Shown here in pieces: positions 43,213 through 52,257 of a stretch of 64,000 bases of DNA. Numbering within the stretch: the first letter of the stretch is position 1; each line of letters opens with the position of its first letter. The translations under genes and the position numbers were made by a program. The DNA comes from Streptomyces sp. NBC_01481 (GTDB taxonomy: Bacteria > Actinomycetota > Actinomycetes > Streptomycetales > Streptomycetaceae): positions 868,001 through 932,000 of the forward strand of contig NZ_JAPEPT010000004.1 in NCBI RefSeq assembly GCF_026339995.1, read 5' to 3'. The notes below the pieces were generated by a model. The model was not told the origin of the DNA, made no database searches, and worked only from the letters and a program-made list of their open reading frames with translations.

Positions 43213-46200
43213 TTGAGTGTGGTGCTGTTTCGCCGGCCGGCCCGCAGACGCGGACCGGAGATGCCCGAGGGTCAATTGACCCTTCAGGAGCCACCGGTCC
43301 TCGCCGAGACCGTGCCCGACACCTCCGCGATATGGACCTATTTGCCGATGGCGCTGATGTCGGTGTCCATGATGCTGATGTTCCTGCGCCCCGGCGGCGG
43401 GAACGGCGTCTTCATGTATCTGGCGATGGGCGTCATGGCGCTCTCCGCCGGTGCCATGCTGCTGGGGCAGCTGATGCGGCGCTCCAGCGAGCGCAAGCAG
43501 CGCCTGAAGGGCGAACGCCGCGACTACCTCCGCTATCTGGCGCAGACCCGCAAGCGGGTCCGTGCCACGATCGTGGAGCAGCAGCGTGCGCTCGCCTGGC
43601 GCCACCCGCACCCCGCCTCGCTGCGCTCGCTGGCCCGCACCTCGCGGCTGTGGGAGCGCCGTCCGACCGACGAGGACTTCGGCGAGGCCCGACTCGCGGT
43701 CGGCGAGCAGCAGCTCGCGCTCACCCTGCAACCGGTCTCCACCCGACCGGTGGAGGACCTCGAACCGCTCTGCGCCCACGCCCTGCGCCGCTTCATCCGC
43801 GCCTACTCCACCGTCCCGGAACAGCCCCTCGGCCTCTATCTGCGCTCCTCGGCCCGGATCCTGCTGCGCCCCGAGGAGACTCCGGGCCGGGCGACCGCCG
43901 AGCCGGTCGTCCCGCCGGCCGGGGAGACCGGCGGGGCCCGGGCCGAGGGCGGCGCCCCGGTGGAGGACCCGACCGACGCCGTACGCGCTCTCGTGCGCGC
44001 CGCGCTCGCCCAGCTCGCGGTGTTCCATGCGCCCGAGGAGCTGTGGATCGCGGTCTGTGTCAGTGACGAGCGGCGGCCCGACTGGGAGTGGGTCAAGTGG
44101 CTGCCGCACGCGCTGCACCCGCACGAGGAGGACGGCGCGGGTCAGGTCCGCCGGATCACCGCCGACCTCACCGAGCTGGACGACCTGCTCGGCGCCGAGT
44201 TCGCCGAGCGTCCCGGCTTCGACGCGGATGCCCGCCCCAGTCGTGACGAGCCCTACACCGTCGTCGTCCTGGACGGCGTCACCGTCCCCGAGGGCCATCG
44301 CTGGGAGGGGCACGGCTACCGCAACGCCGTGGTCCTCGACGTCTCCGGGGCGCTGCGCTGGCGGCCCGGCCGCAGCACACTGCGGCTGACCGTCGGTCCC
44401 GACCGGGTGAGCCTGGTGCGCACCGACCGCAGCCGCAAGGAGCGTTCCGTGCCGCTCGGCCGCCCGGACCGGCTCGGCCCGCTCGCCGCGGAGTCGCTGG
44501 CCCGGCTGCTCACCTCCCGCCGGATCAGTCTGGGCACCGACATCGCGCAGCCGCTGGACAGCGACGTCGAACTGACCACCCTGCTCGGCATCCCCGACCT
44601 GCACCGGCACGACCCGGCCACGCTCTTCGCCCGGCACACCGGCGCCGCGCGGCTGCGGGTTCCGGTCGCGGTCGGTGTGGACGGCCGCCCGGTGGAACTC
44701 GACATCAAGGAGTCCGCGCAGGGCGGCATGGGCCCCCACGGCATGCTCATCGGCGCCACCGGTTCCGGCAAGAGCGAGCTCCTGCGCACACTCGTCCTCG
44801 GCCTCGCGCTGACCAACTCCTCCGAGACCCTCAACTTCGTCCTGGTCGACTTCAAGGGCGGCGCCACCTTCCTGGGCCTGGAGGAACTCCCGCACACCTC
44901 CGCCGTCATCACCAACCTGGCCGACGAAGTGGCGCTGGTGGAGCGCATGCAGGATGCCCTGCACGGCGAGCTCATGCGCCGCCAGGAGCTGTTGCGCTCG
45001 GCCGGCAACTACACTTCCGCCCTGGAGTACGAGCGGGCCCGCGCCGCGGGGGCCGACCTCACCCCGCTGCCGAGTCTGTTCGTGGTGGTCGACGAGTTCA
45101 GCGAGCTCCTCTCCACGCACCGGGAGTTCATGGACCTGTTCGTGATGATCGGCCGCCTCGGCCGCTCCCTCGGGGTGCACCTGCTGCTCGCCTCGCAGCG
45201 CCTGGACGAGGGCCGCATGCACCAGTTGGAGAGCCACCTGTCGTACCGGGTCGGCCTGCGCACCTTCTCCGCCATGGAGAGCCGCGGCGTGCTCGGTGTG
45301 CCGGACGCCTATGAGCTCCCGGCCCAGCCCGGCAGCGGCTATCTGAAGTCCGGTGTGGAGTCACTGACCCGCTTCCGGGCGGCCTACTCCTCCGGCACCT
45401 ACCGGCGTCGCACCGGCGCGGTGGTGCAGGCACGGGTTGCCAGCCAGGTGGTGCCGTGGACCAGCGGCTGGGTGGTGCCGCGCACGCTGGAGGCGGCGCC
45501 CGAACCGGAGCCGGAGACCGAGGAGAGCGAGGAGGACGAGGAGACGCTGCTCGCCGTGGCACTCGACCGGCTGCGCGACTCGGGCCCCGCCGCCCACCAG
45601 GTGTGGCTGCCTCCGCTCGACGAGCCGTCCCCGCTGGACGCCCTGCTGCCCGGCATCGCTCCGGACCCCGAGCGCGGCCTCACCGCTACCGGCTGGTCCG
45701 GCACCGGCAAGTTGCGGGTTCCGGTCGGCCTGGTGGACAAGCCCTTCGAGCAGCGCCGCGACCCGCTGATCGTGGACCTGTCCGGGGCAGGCGGCCACGT
45801 CGCCATCGCGGGCGGTTCGCAGAGCGGCAAGTCCACGCTCACCCGCACCCTGATCGGCGCCCTCGCCCTCACCCACACCCCCGCCGAGATCCAGTTCTAC
45901 TGCCTGGACTTCGGCGGCGGCGGCCTCTCGCAGCTCGCCGCGCTGCCGCACGTGGGCGGCGTCGCGGCGCGGCTCAACCCGGAGCGGGTGCACCGGGCGG
46001 TCGCCGAGGTGATGACGCTGCTCGCCCGGCGCGAGCAGTTCTTCGTGGACCACACCATCGACTCCATGCAGTCGTACCGCCGCCGCAGGGCAGCCGGGGA
46101 GTTCCCCGACGAGCCGTTCGGTGATGTGTTCATGGTGGTCGACGGCTGGTCGACGGTCCGCCAGGACTACGACGACCTGATCCCGAAGTTCAACGAACTG

Positions 46201-47298
46201 GCCGCCCGCGGCCTCAACTACGGCATCCACCTGCTCATCACCACGACCCGCTGGGTGGAGCTGTCCGCGCAGGTGCGCGACCAGTCCGCCACCCGCCTGG
46301 AACTGCGGATGGGTGACCCGATGGACTCCGAGATCGACACCCGCAAGGCCCGCTCGGTGCCGCGCAGCGGCGGTCGCGGCATCACCGCCGACAGCAAGAT
46401 GCACTTCCTCGCCGGCCTGCCCCGGCTGGACGGCAGCGGTTCCCTCGAGGACCTCGGCGAGGGCGTCGCCCACCTGGTCACCGAGGTCGCCCGGCACTGG
46501 TCCGGCGCACCGGCCCCGCAGGTGCGGATGCTGCCGCACCGGCTCCCGCTCGCCGAACTCCCCGCGCCCGATTCCACCGAGGGCGGCGGCATGCGCCTGC
46601 CTCTCGGTATCGACCAGGACGCCCTGGAACCGGTCTGGCACGACTTCAGCCGCACCCCGCACCTGATCGTGGTCGGCGACACCGAGAGCGGCAAGACCAA
46701 CCTGCTGCGCGGCATCACCGCGGGCATCACCGCCCGCTACTCCCCCGCCGAGGCGAAGATCATCGTGGTGGACTACCGCCGCACCCTGGTGGACACCGTC
46801 CCCGAGGAGTACCGCATCGGGCACGTGATCTCCCTGGACAACCTCAAGGAGACCATCGAGGGCGCGGCCAGGGCGATGAAGACCCGCGTCCCCGGCGCCG
46901 ACATCGCCCCCAGCCGCATGCGCAAGTGCGACTGGTGGACCGGCCCGCGTCTGTTCATCCTGATCGACGACTACGACATGGTCTCCGGCAGCTCGTTCCA
47001 GAGTCCCATGGAGCCGCTCTTCGAGTACCTGACGCTCGGCTTCGAGATGGGCCTGCACCTGGTGGTCGCCCGCAGTGCCATGGGCGCCGGCCGCGGCCTC
47101 AGCGACGGACTCATCCGCCGCCTCGACGAGGCCAACAACCCCGCCGTCCTCCTCTCCTGCCCGCCCACGGAGGGCCGTCTCTTCGGCAACGCGAAGCCCC
47201 GGAACCTCCCTCCGGGCCGAGCGCTGCACATCGCCCGTCGCCGGGCGAAGCTGATGCAGACGGCACTGGTGGAGGAGCCCCAGGGCCAGGCGGACTGA
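43213..47298 (+). CDS. eccC: Type VII secretion ATPase EccC (single-chain EccCa+EccCb)
   Basis: 1361 residues from a TTG at 43213 supported by GGAGG ten bases upstream. Two membrane helices (about residues 43-60 and 66-88) are followed by a stalk domain and three FtsK/SpoIIIE ATPase modules. Their Walker A motifs are 'GATGSGKSELL' (about residue 513), 'GGSQSGKSTLT' (865) and 'GDTESGKTNLL' (1153). Walker B-type segments include 'FVVVDEFSELL', 'FMVVDGWSTV' and 'LFILIDDYDMV'. EccC powers secretion and recognises Esx substrates through the last ATPase. Some actinobacteria split it into EccCa and EccCb; here it is fused. Confidence 0.95.
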   Translation: MSVVLFRRPARRRGPEMPEGQLTLQEPPVLAETVPDTSAIWTYLPMALMSVSMMLMFLRPGGGNGVFMYLAMGVMALSAGAMLLGQLMRRSSERKQRLKGERRDYLRYLAQTRKRVRATIVEQQRALAWRHPHPASLRSLARTSRLWERRPTDEDFGEARLAVGEQQLALTLQPVSTRPVEDLEPLCAHALRRFIRAYSTVPEQPLGLYLRSSARILLRPEETPGRATAEPVVPPAGETGGARAEGGAPVEDPTDAVRALVRAALAQLAVFHAPEELWIAVCVSDERRPDWEWVKWLPHALHPHEEDGAGQVRRITADLTELDDLLGAEFAERPGFDADARPSRDEPYTVVVLDGVTVPEGHRWEGHGYRNAVVLDVSGALRWRPGRSTLRLTVGPDRVSLVRTDRSRKERSVPLGRPDRLGPLAAESLARLLTSRRISLGTDIAQPLDSDVELTTLLGIPDLHRHDPATLFARHTGAARLRVPVAVGVDGRPVELDIKESAQGGMGPHGMLIGATGSGKSELLRTLVLGLALTNSSETLNFVLVDFKGGATFLGLEELPHTSAVITNLADEVALVERMQDALHGELMRRQELLRSAGNYTSALEYERARAAGADLTPLPSLFVVVDEFSELLSTHREFMDLFVMIGRLGRSLGVHLLLASQRLDEGRMHQLESHLSYRVGLRTFSAMESRGVLGVPDAYELPAQPGSGYLKSGVESLTRFRAAYSSGTYRRRTGAVVQARVASQVVPWTSGWVVPRTLEAAPEPEPETEESEEDEETLLAVALDRLRDSGPAAHQVWLPPLDEPSPLDALLPGIAPDPERGLTATGWSGTGKLRVPVGLVDKPFEQRRDPLIVDLSGAGGHVAIAGGSQSGKSTLTRTLIGALALTHTPAEIQFYCLDFGGGGLSQLAALPHVGGVAARLNPERVHRAVAEVMTLLARREQFFVDHTIDSMQSYRRRRAAGEFPDEPFGDVFMVVDGWSTVRQDYDDLIPKFNELAARGLNYGIHLLITTTRWVELSAQVRDQSATRLELRMGDPMDSEIDTRKARSVPRSGGRGITADSKMHFLAGLPRLDGSGSLEDLGEGVAHLVTEVARHWSGAPAPQVRMLPHRLPLAELPAPDSTEGGGMRLPLGIDQDALEPVWHDFSRTPHLIVVGDTESGKTNLLRGITAGITARYSPAEAKIIVVDYRRTLVDTVPEEYRIGHVISLDNLKETIEGAARAMKTRVPGADIAPSRMRKCDWWTGPRLFILIDDYDMVSGSSFQSPMEPLFEYLTLGFEMGLHLVVARSAMGAGRGLSDGLIRRLDEANNPAVLLSCPPTEGRLFGNAKPRNLPPGRALHIARRRAKLMQTALVEEPQGQAD

Positions 47299-47334
47299 GG
47301 GACCACGAGCGCGAAGGGTACGTACGGAACCGGT

Positions 47335-47363
47335 AGCGGGGGCCACTTGAGGTGGCCCCCGCT
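47335..47363. terminator. Terminator hairpin after eccC
   Basis: Perfect 12-bp arms AGCGGGGGCCAC and GTGGCCCCCGCT flank TTGAG, 37 bases past the eccC stop. Confidence 0.75.
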
Positions 47364-47469
47364 GCAGGTTCCGGGCCGGTTGTACGGCGCTGGTGGACGG
47401 CCGCGACCGATGGGTGACCGGCGAGTCCTCGAGCCGGCGATTCGGCGTCGGCAACTGGTCGGGAACAAC

Positions 47470-47508
47470 GTACGGCCGGCACCGGCGAGTTGCCGGGGCC
47501 GGCCGTAC
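47470..47508. terminator. Hairpin in the eccC/mycP convergent gap
   Basis: GTACGGCCGGC and GCCGGCCGTAC form an 11-bp inverted repeat around 17 bases. It lies between the terminator hairpins assigned to the two convergent genes and may act on either strand. Confidence 0.5.
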
Positions 47509-47512
47509 GGGC

Positions 47513-47548
47513 CTGCGGGTGGGGCGCCAAGGGGCACCCCACCCGCAG
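47513..47548. terminator. Terminator hairpin after mycP
   Basis: CTGCGGGTGGGG and CCCCACCCGCAG form a perfect 12-bp stem around 12 bases, seven bases past the mycP stop (minus strand). Confidence 0.7.
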
Positions 47549-47554
47549 CTCCGT

Positions 47555-48799
47555 TCAGTCCTTGTCCGTGCCGCCCGCTCCCGCCGGACGCCAGCCCCGG
47601 GCGCGGGCCCTGGGGAGGGCGAAGGCCGCCCACAGGATGGCGAGGACGCCTGCGGTTCCGAGGAGGACGAAAAGCGTGGCTCGGTCGGTGGCGCGGTCGG
47701 CGGCCGAGGTGTCGCGGACGGCCACGGGGTCGGCGGCGCGCTCGGCGCCGGCAGCCGTACCCGAGTCGCCGAGGACCGTGGTGACGGCGGCGTACGGGTC
47801 CAGCTGGGGGATGTCGGCGGGGTAGGCGGTGGCGGTGAGACGGCGCGCGACGGCGTCGGGCGAGTCGTCGGGCCGGACGGCGCGGACTGCCGCGGCGGCC
47901 CCTGCGGCGTAGGCGGTGGCCACCGAGGCGCCGGCGCCGAGGTAGTGGCCGTCGCCGCGCGGGCCGCCGGAGACCACCCCGGCGCCGGGGGCGGCCAGGT
48001 CGATGCCTCTGGTGGCCAGGGAGTTGTCCGGGCGGACACCGCCGGGAAGCATGTCGGCGACCGAGAGGACCCCGGGTTCACCGGCCGGCCAGTAGGTGCG
48101 CGACGGGATTTCGTCGGTGCCGCCCCGGGGCGGGTCCGGGGTGGCCGCGGCGACCACCAGCGCGCCCTCACGGCGGGCGTCGGCGACCGCACGGGTCAGT
48201 TCCGCGTCACGACGCGGCAGGGCCGCCGCGACGGCGATGACGTCGGCTCCGGCCTCGGTCGCCTCGCGCAGCGCCTGCGTGACGAGGTCGGCGCTCGCCC
48301 GACCGCGCTGGTCGGTACCGCGCAGGGCCAGGATCTTCGCGCCCGGGGCGACACCGGTCAGACGCGAGCCGCCGTCGCCGGTCCCGGCGATCAGCCCGGC
48401 CATGAAGGTTCCGTGGCCGACGCAGTCGTCGCCGGCCGTGCCCTCGGCGGTGACCCTGCCGCTGAGCCCGGCGGCGCCCGGGACGACACCGGTGTCGATC
48501 AGGGCCACGGTCACGCCCGCGCCGGTGCTGTACTGGTGCAGCCGGTCCAGGTCGAGGCGCTGACGCGACCAGTCCTGCTTCTTCGCCTTCTCGCGGGACG
48601 CGGGGGTGCAGGTGACCGCATCCGCGTCCGGATCGAGCGCGGAGGGCATGCCGGGCAGTTCCTGGCCCTTCTTCCCGTCGGCCGCCGGCAGGCGCGACAG
48701 GGGTGCCGCCTGGGCCGGGACGGCCGTGGGCAGCAGCAGCGCGGCGGCGAGTCCGGTGCCGGACAGCAGGCGGGCCACCCCGCGGGCGGGCATCGTCAT
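47555..48799 (-). CDS. mycP: Type VII secretion-associated serine protease, mycosin
   Basis: 414 residues from ATG 48799. Signal peptide (residues 1-32, ending 'VPAQAAP'), a linker, a subtilisin-like domain and a C-terminal membrane anchor ('LFVLLGTAGVLAILWAAFAL'). The catalytic Asp102 is in 'VALIDTGV', His129 in 'VGHGTFMAG', and Ser292 in 'GASVATAYAAG'. The oxyanion-hole Asn, usually in 'AAAGN', is not at the expected place, which reads 'VVAAATPDPP'. Mycosins are ESX-complex components needed for secretion as structural parts and as proteases. The ATG overlaps the EccA-like stop (ATGA), so the genes are coupled. Confidence 0.88.
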   Translation of the reverse strand: MTMPARGVARLLSGTGLAAALLLPTAVPAQAAPLSRLPAADGKKGQELPGMPSALDPDADAVTCTPASREKAKKQDWSRQRLDLDRLHQYSTGAGVTVALIDTGVVPGAAGLSGRVTAEGTAGDDCVGHGTFMAGLIAGTGDGGSRLTGVAPGAKILALRGTDQRGRASADLVTQALREATEAGADVIAVAAALPRRDAELTRAVADARREGALVVAAATPDPPRGGTDEIPSRTYWPAGEPGVLSVADMLPGGVRPDNSLATRGIDLAAPGAGVVSGGPRGDGHYLGAGASVATAYAAGAAAAVRAVRPDDSPDAVARRLTATAYPADIPQLDPYAAVTTVLGDSGTAAGAERAADPVAVRDTSAADRATDRATLFVLLGTAGVLAILWAAFALPRARARGWRPAGAGGTDKD

Positions 48800-51700
48800 C
48801 GGGGAGCCGCCTTCGGTGCCTCGGACACGACGTCCTCGGGGAGCAGGATGCGCAGGTCGTCCAGAGTGGGTGTGGCCAGTGAACTGAGCCGCCCCGCCTG
48901 GCGGGTGACCATCGACTCGACCACCTGACGGGCCAGGCGGGCGTTGCCGAAGGAGCGGTCCCGGGGCAGCGAGTCGAAGTACTCCTTGAGCAGCGGGCCG
49001 GTGCCGGCTCCGCACTCGTAGCCCATGCTCGAGGCCTGGGCCCGCACGATGGTGACCAGTTCCTCGGAGGAGTAGTCCGCGAAGGAGATCCGGCGCGGGA
49101 AGCGGGAGGACAGGCCCGGGTTGGAGGCGAGGAAGCGCTCCATCTCCTCCGTGTAGCCGGCGACGATGACGACCACCTCGTCGCGGTGGTCCTCCATCAG
49201 CTTCAGCAGGGTGTCCACGGCCTCCTGGCCGAAGTCGGCGCCGCCGCCGCGCGGGGTGAGGGTGTACGCCTCGTCGATGAACAGCACGCCGCCGCGGGCC
49301 CGTTCGAAGACCTCGCGGGTCAGCTGGGCGGTGTGGCCGATGTAGCGGCCGACCAGGTCGGCGCGGGCCGCCTCGATCAGCTGGCCCCGGTCGAGGATGC
49401 CGAGCTGGGTCAGGATCTCCCCGTAGAGGCGGGCGACGGTGGTCTTGCCCGTACCGGGCGGGCCGGTGAAGACCAGGTGGTTGCTGAGGGAGGGCACCGG
49501 CAGCCCGGCGGCGGCACGGTGGCGGGCGGTGGTGATGAGGTTGACCAGGTCCGCGACCTCGCGCTTCACCTCGGCCAGGCCGATCATGTCGCCGAGGCGG
49601 GTCAGCGGGTCGTCGGCCGGGGCCGCGGTCTCGGCGGCCAACGCGCCGGCGGTGGCGGAGACGTCCTCCGGCAGCAGCAGCCGCAGGTCGTGCTCACCGA
49701 CCTGCTGCAGGGTGGCGAGCCGGACCGCCTGTCTGTCCACCATCTCCTCGAACACCCCGCGTGCGGCACGGCCGTTGCCGAAGCCGCTGTCCCGAGGCAT
49801 CGCCTCGAAGTGCGCGGCCAGCGCCGCCGCGGTGCCCTCGCCCAGCTCGTACTGGTGCTGGGCGCACATGTTCTCCATGATCGCGACCAGTTCGGGCACC
49901 GAGTAGTTCTCGAACTCGACGGTCCGCGAAAAGCGGGAAGCCAAGCCGGGGTTGGAGCCGAGGAAGGACTCCATCTCGCGGGAGTAGCCGGCCGCGACCA
50001 CCACCACGTCGTCGCGGTGGTCCTCCATCAGCTTCAGCAGGGTGTCCACCGCCTCACGGCCGAAGTCGGCGCCGCCGTTGCCGCTGTCCGAGGCGAGCGT
50101 GTACGCCTCGTCGATGAACAGCACACCGCCGAGCGCCCGTTGGAAGGTCTCGGTGGTCTTGATCGCGGTACCGCCGACGACCTGCGCGACCAGGTCGGCT
50201 CGGGAGACCTCCACCAGGTGCCCGCTGCGCAGCGAACCCAGTTCGGCGAGGATCGCCCCGTACAGGCGGGCGACGGTGGTCTTACCGGTGCCGGGCGGAC
50301 CGGCGAAGATCAGGTGCCGGCTCATCGGCGGGGCCGACATGCCGAGTTGTTCGCGGCGCTGGGCGAGCTGCGTCAGGTTGACCAGGGTGCCCACCTGCTG
50401 CTTGACGTTCTCCAGGCCGATCAGCGCGTTCAGGGCGCCGAGCGGGCCGTCCGCGCGGTCCGGCAGGGGCGCGTCCGCGGCGCCGGAGCCGGCCGGGTCG
50501 GTGTTCTCGGCGCTGCCGCTGCCCCACGCGTCCCGCTTGCCGTTGCCGGTGCTGTTCAGGCCCTCAACTGCCAGCCGGTCGCCGGGCGCGGTCTGCACCA
50601 GGCCGCCGCCCAAGTTCTCGCGGGCGAGGCAGTTCACCAGGGACACCGGCGCGGTGGACTCCACCCGGAAGCCGTCCTGGGCGCCCCCGGAGACCTCGCA
50701 GCCGCTGAGCGAGGCGAGCGCGCCCTCGCGGAGGAGGAAACCGTGGCCCTTGGGGGCGTGCACCGCGGTGCGGTTGGCGGTCAGCTCGCCGCCTGTGGCG
50801 ACGACCACACCCTCCTCGCCGGATATCTCGACGCGGAAGTCGCGGACGGTGACGTTGCCGCCGTCCTCCACGACCAGACCGCTGGTGGCCGTGTCGGAGA
50901 CTCCGCCACCGGCCAGGTAGAGGGTGCTCCCGGAGGCGACGCGTACACCCGCGCCCTTCGGCCGGACGATCTCGCAGTCCTCTACGCGGCCGCGGGCGTC
51001 CTTGGCGGTTGAGATGCCGTCACCGGAGGGTTCCACCAGCCGGGCCCGTCGCAGCAGCGGGTTGGCACCGCCGCGCACCGCGATCGCGGGCGAGCCGCCG
51101 ATCACCTCGAGGCGGTCCAGCTCCGGCGCCGAGTCCTCCTCCAGGAGCAGCCCGGTCTGGTCGCAGTCGCGGACCGTCAGGCCGGTCAGGGCCGGGGAGG
51201 CGGCTCCCGCGACCCGCAGCGCCGCGCCCTGCGCACCGTCCACCCAGCAGTCCTCGAAGGTGCCGCGCGCCCGGTCGGTGACGAGCACGCCGTGGCCGCG
51301 CGTACGCGAGACGCGGCAGCGGCGCAGTACCGGGTCGGTGCCCTGGGCCAGTGTGATGCCGTTCCCGGACGCTCCGGTGACGCGCACGTCCTCCAGCGTC
51401 GTACGGCCCCCGCTGCTCAGGTGCACGCCGGTGCTGGTGTCGTGCACCACGGTGCGGACCACCGAGAGGGAGCAGTTCTGCTCCAGGGCGATGGAGGGTT
51501 TGTCGGTGGAGGAGATGTCGCAGTCCTCGACGGTGCCGCGGGCCTCGCCGTTGGCGAGCAGGCCGTTGCCGCGGGCGTCGCGGACCGTGCAACCGCGGAT
51601 GCGTGCCTCGCCCTGCTCCGCGATGACCAGGCCGCTGGTGCCCAGGTGTTCGAAGGTGCAGGACTCCACGGTGGTTGGCGTGGTCGAGGTGACCACGATG

Positions 51701-52113
51701 CCCGCGCCCTGCGGGTTGCTCACCCGGCACTCCCGCAGCGCGAGTGAACCCGTTCCGCCGGCCAGCATCGCGGTCCAGGCGGCGCCGACGACCTCACAGC
51801 CGTCGAGGGCGGCCTGCCCGCGCCGCACGTCCACGGCTGGCAGTTCGGCGTCGCCGCCGCGCAGAGTCAGTTCGGAGAGCATCACGGCGTCGGCGCGCAG
51901 CGCGATCACGCTGCCCGAGCGCGGGCGGATCTCCACCGTCCCCCGCCCTTCGGCGGCGGTGAGGGTGACCCTGGTGTTGATCACCAGGTTCTCCGCGTAT
52001 GTCCCGGGCCGGACGCTGATGAGTGCGCCGGTACGGGCGGCCGCGAGTGCCTCACCGATCGTCCGGTAGCGGTCCCGGTCCCCCGGACCGACGGTCAGTA
52101 CCTGGCGCGACAC
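48796..52113 (-). CDS. EccA-like double AAA+ protein with N-terminal right-handed beta-helix
   Basis: 1105 residues. Residues 1-540 are a parallel beta-helix of about 20 short coils, with recurrent 'CTVRDARGNGLLANGEAR' and 'CRVSRTRGHGVLVTDRAR'-type repeats. A Ser/Asp-rich linker leads to two CbbX/EccA-type AAA+ modules. Each has Walker A ('FAGPPGTGKTTVARLYG' at about 606, 'FTGPPGTGKTTVARLYG' at about 886), 'GVLFIDEAYTL' and 'LASRFSRT' or 'LSSRFPRR' arginine-finger segments. EccA ATPases act in the cytoplasm as chaperones for ESX substrates. The usual N-terminal TPR domain is replaced here by the beta-helix, and the ATPase is duplicated. Lies between the lectin gene and mycP in one operon. Confidence 0.85.
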   Translation of the reverse strand: MSRQVLTVGPGDRDRYRTIGEALAAARTGALISVRPGTYAENLVINTRVTLTAAEGRGTVEIRPRSGSVIALRADAVMLSELTLRGGDAELPAVDVRRGQAALDGCEVVGAAWTAMLAGGTGSLALRECRVSNPQGAGIVVTSTTPTTVESCTFEHLGTSGLVIAEQGEARIRGCTVRDARGNGLLANGEARGTVEDCDISSTDKPSIALEQNCSLSVVRTVVHDTSTGVHLSSGGRTTLEDVRVTGASGNGITLAQGTDPVLRRCRVSRTRGHGVLVTDRARGTFEDCWVDGAQGAALRVAGAASPALTGLTVRDCDQTGLLLEEDSAPELDRLEVIGGSPAIAVRGGANPLLRRARLVEPSGDGISTAKDARGRVEDCEIVRPKGAGVRVASGSTLYLAGGGVSDTATSGLVVEDGGNVTVRDFRVEISGEEGVVVATGGELTANRTAVHAPKGHGFLLREGALASLSGCEVSGGAQDGFRVESTAPVSLVNCLARENLGGGLVQTAPGDRLAVEGLNSTGNGKRDAWGSGSAENTDPAGSGAADAPLPDRADGPLGALNALIGLENVKQQVGTLVNLTQLAQRREQLGMSAPPMSRHLIFAGPPGTGKTTVARLYGAILAELGSLRSGHLVEVSRADLVAQVVGGTAIKTTETFQRALGGVLFIDEAYTLASDSGNGGADFGREAVDTLLKLMEDHRDDVVVVAAGYSREMESFLGSNPGLASRFSRTVEFENYSVPELVAIMENMCAQHQYELGEGTAAALAAHFEAMPRDSGFGNGRAARGVFEEMVDRQAVRLATLQQVGEHDLRLLLPEDVSATAGALAAETAAPADDPLTRLGDMIGLAEVKREVADLVNLITTARHRAAAGLPVPSLSNHLVFTGPPGTGKTTVARLYGEILTQLGILDRGQLIEAARADLVGRYIGHTAQLTREVFERARGGVLFIDEAYTLTPRGGGADFGQEAVDTLLKLMEDHRDEVVVIVAGYTEEMERFLASNPGLSSRFPRRISFADYSSEELVTIVRAQASSMGYECGAGTGPLLKEYFDSLPRDRSFGNARLARQVVESMVTRQAGRLSSLATPTLDDLRILLPEDVVSEAPKAAPR

Positions 52114-52257
52114 GCACCAACCTCCTTGCCACGGGGGCGTCTGCAGTGGGCGCCCCCTCGTCCGGGGGCGCGTGTCGGCGAGCCGACGGTGCCATCATGC
52201 CTCGCCCTGGGGGCGGGCGAGTGCCGAGAGCGGTGTTCTCGGTCTGCGGGCGTCCTG

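Noticed and set aside
45361..48192. A 943-codon antisense open frame across eccC and mycP
   Set aside because: Repetitive Pro/Arg/Ala composition with no motif, opposite three clear ATPase modules.
49186..51012. A 608-codon plus-strand frame opposite the EccA-like gene
   Set aside because: It mirrors the beta-helix repeats and has no recognisable protein character.
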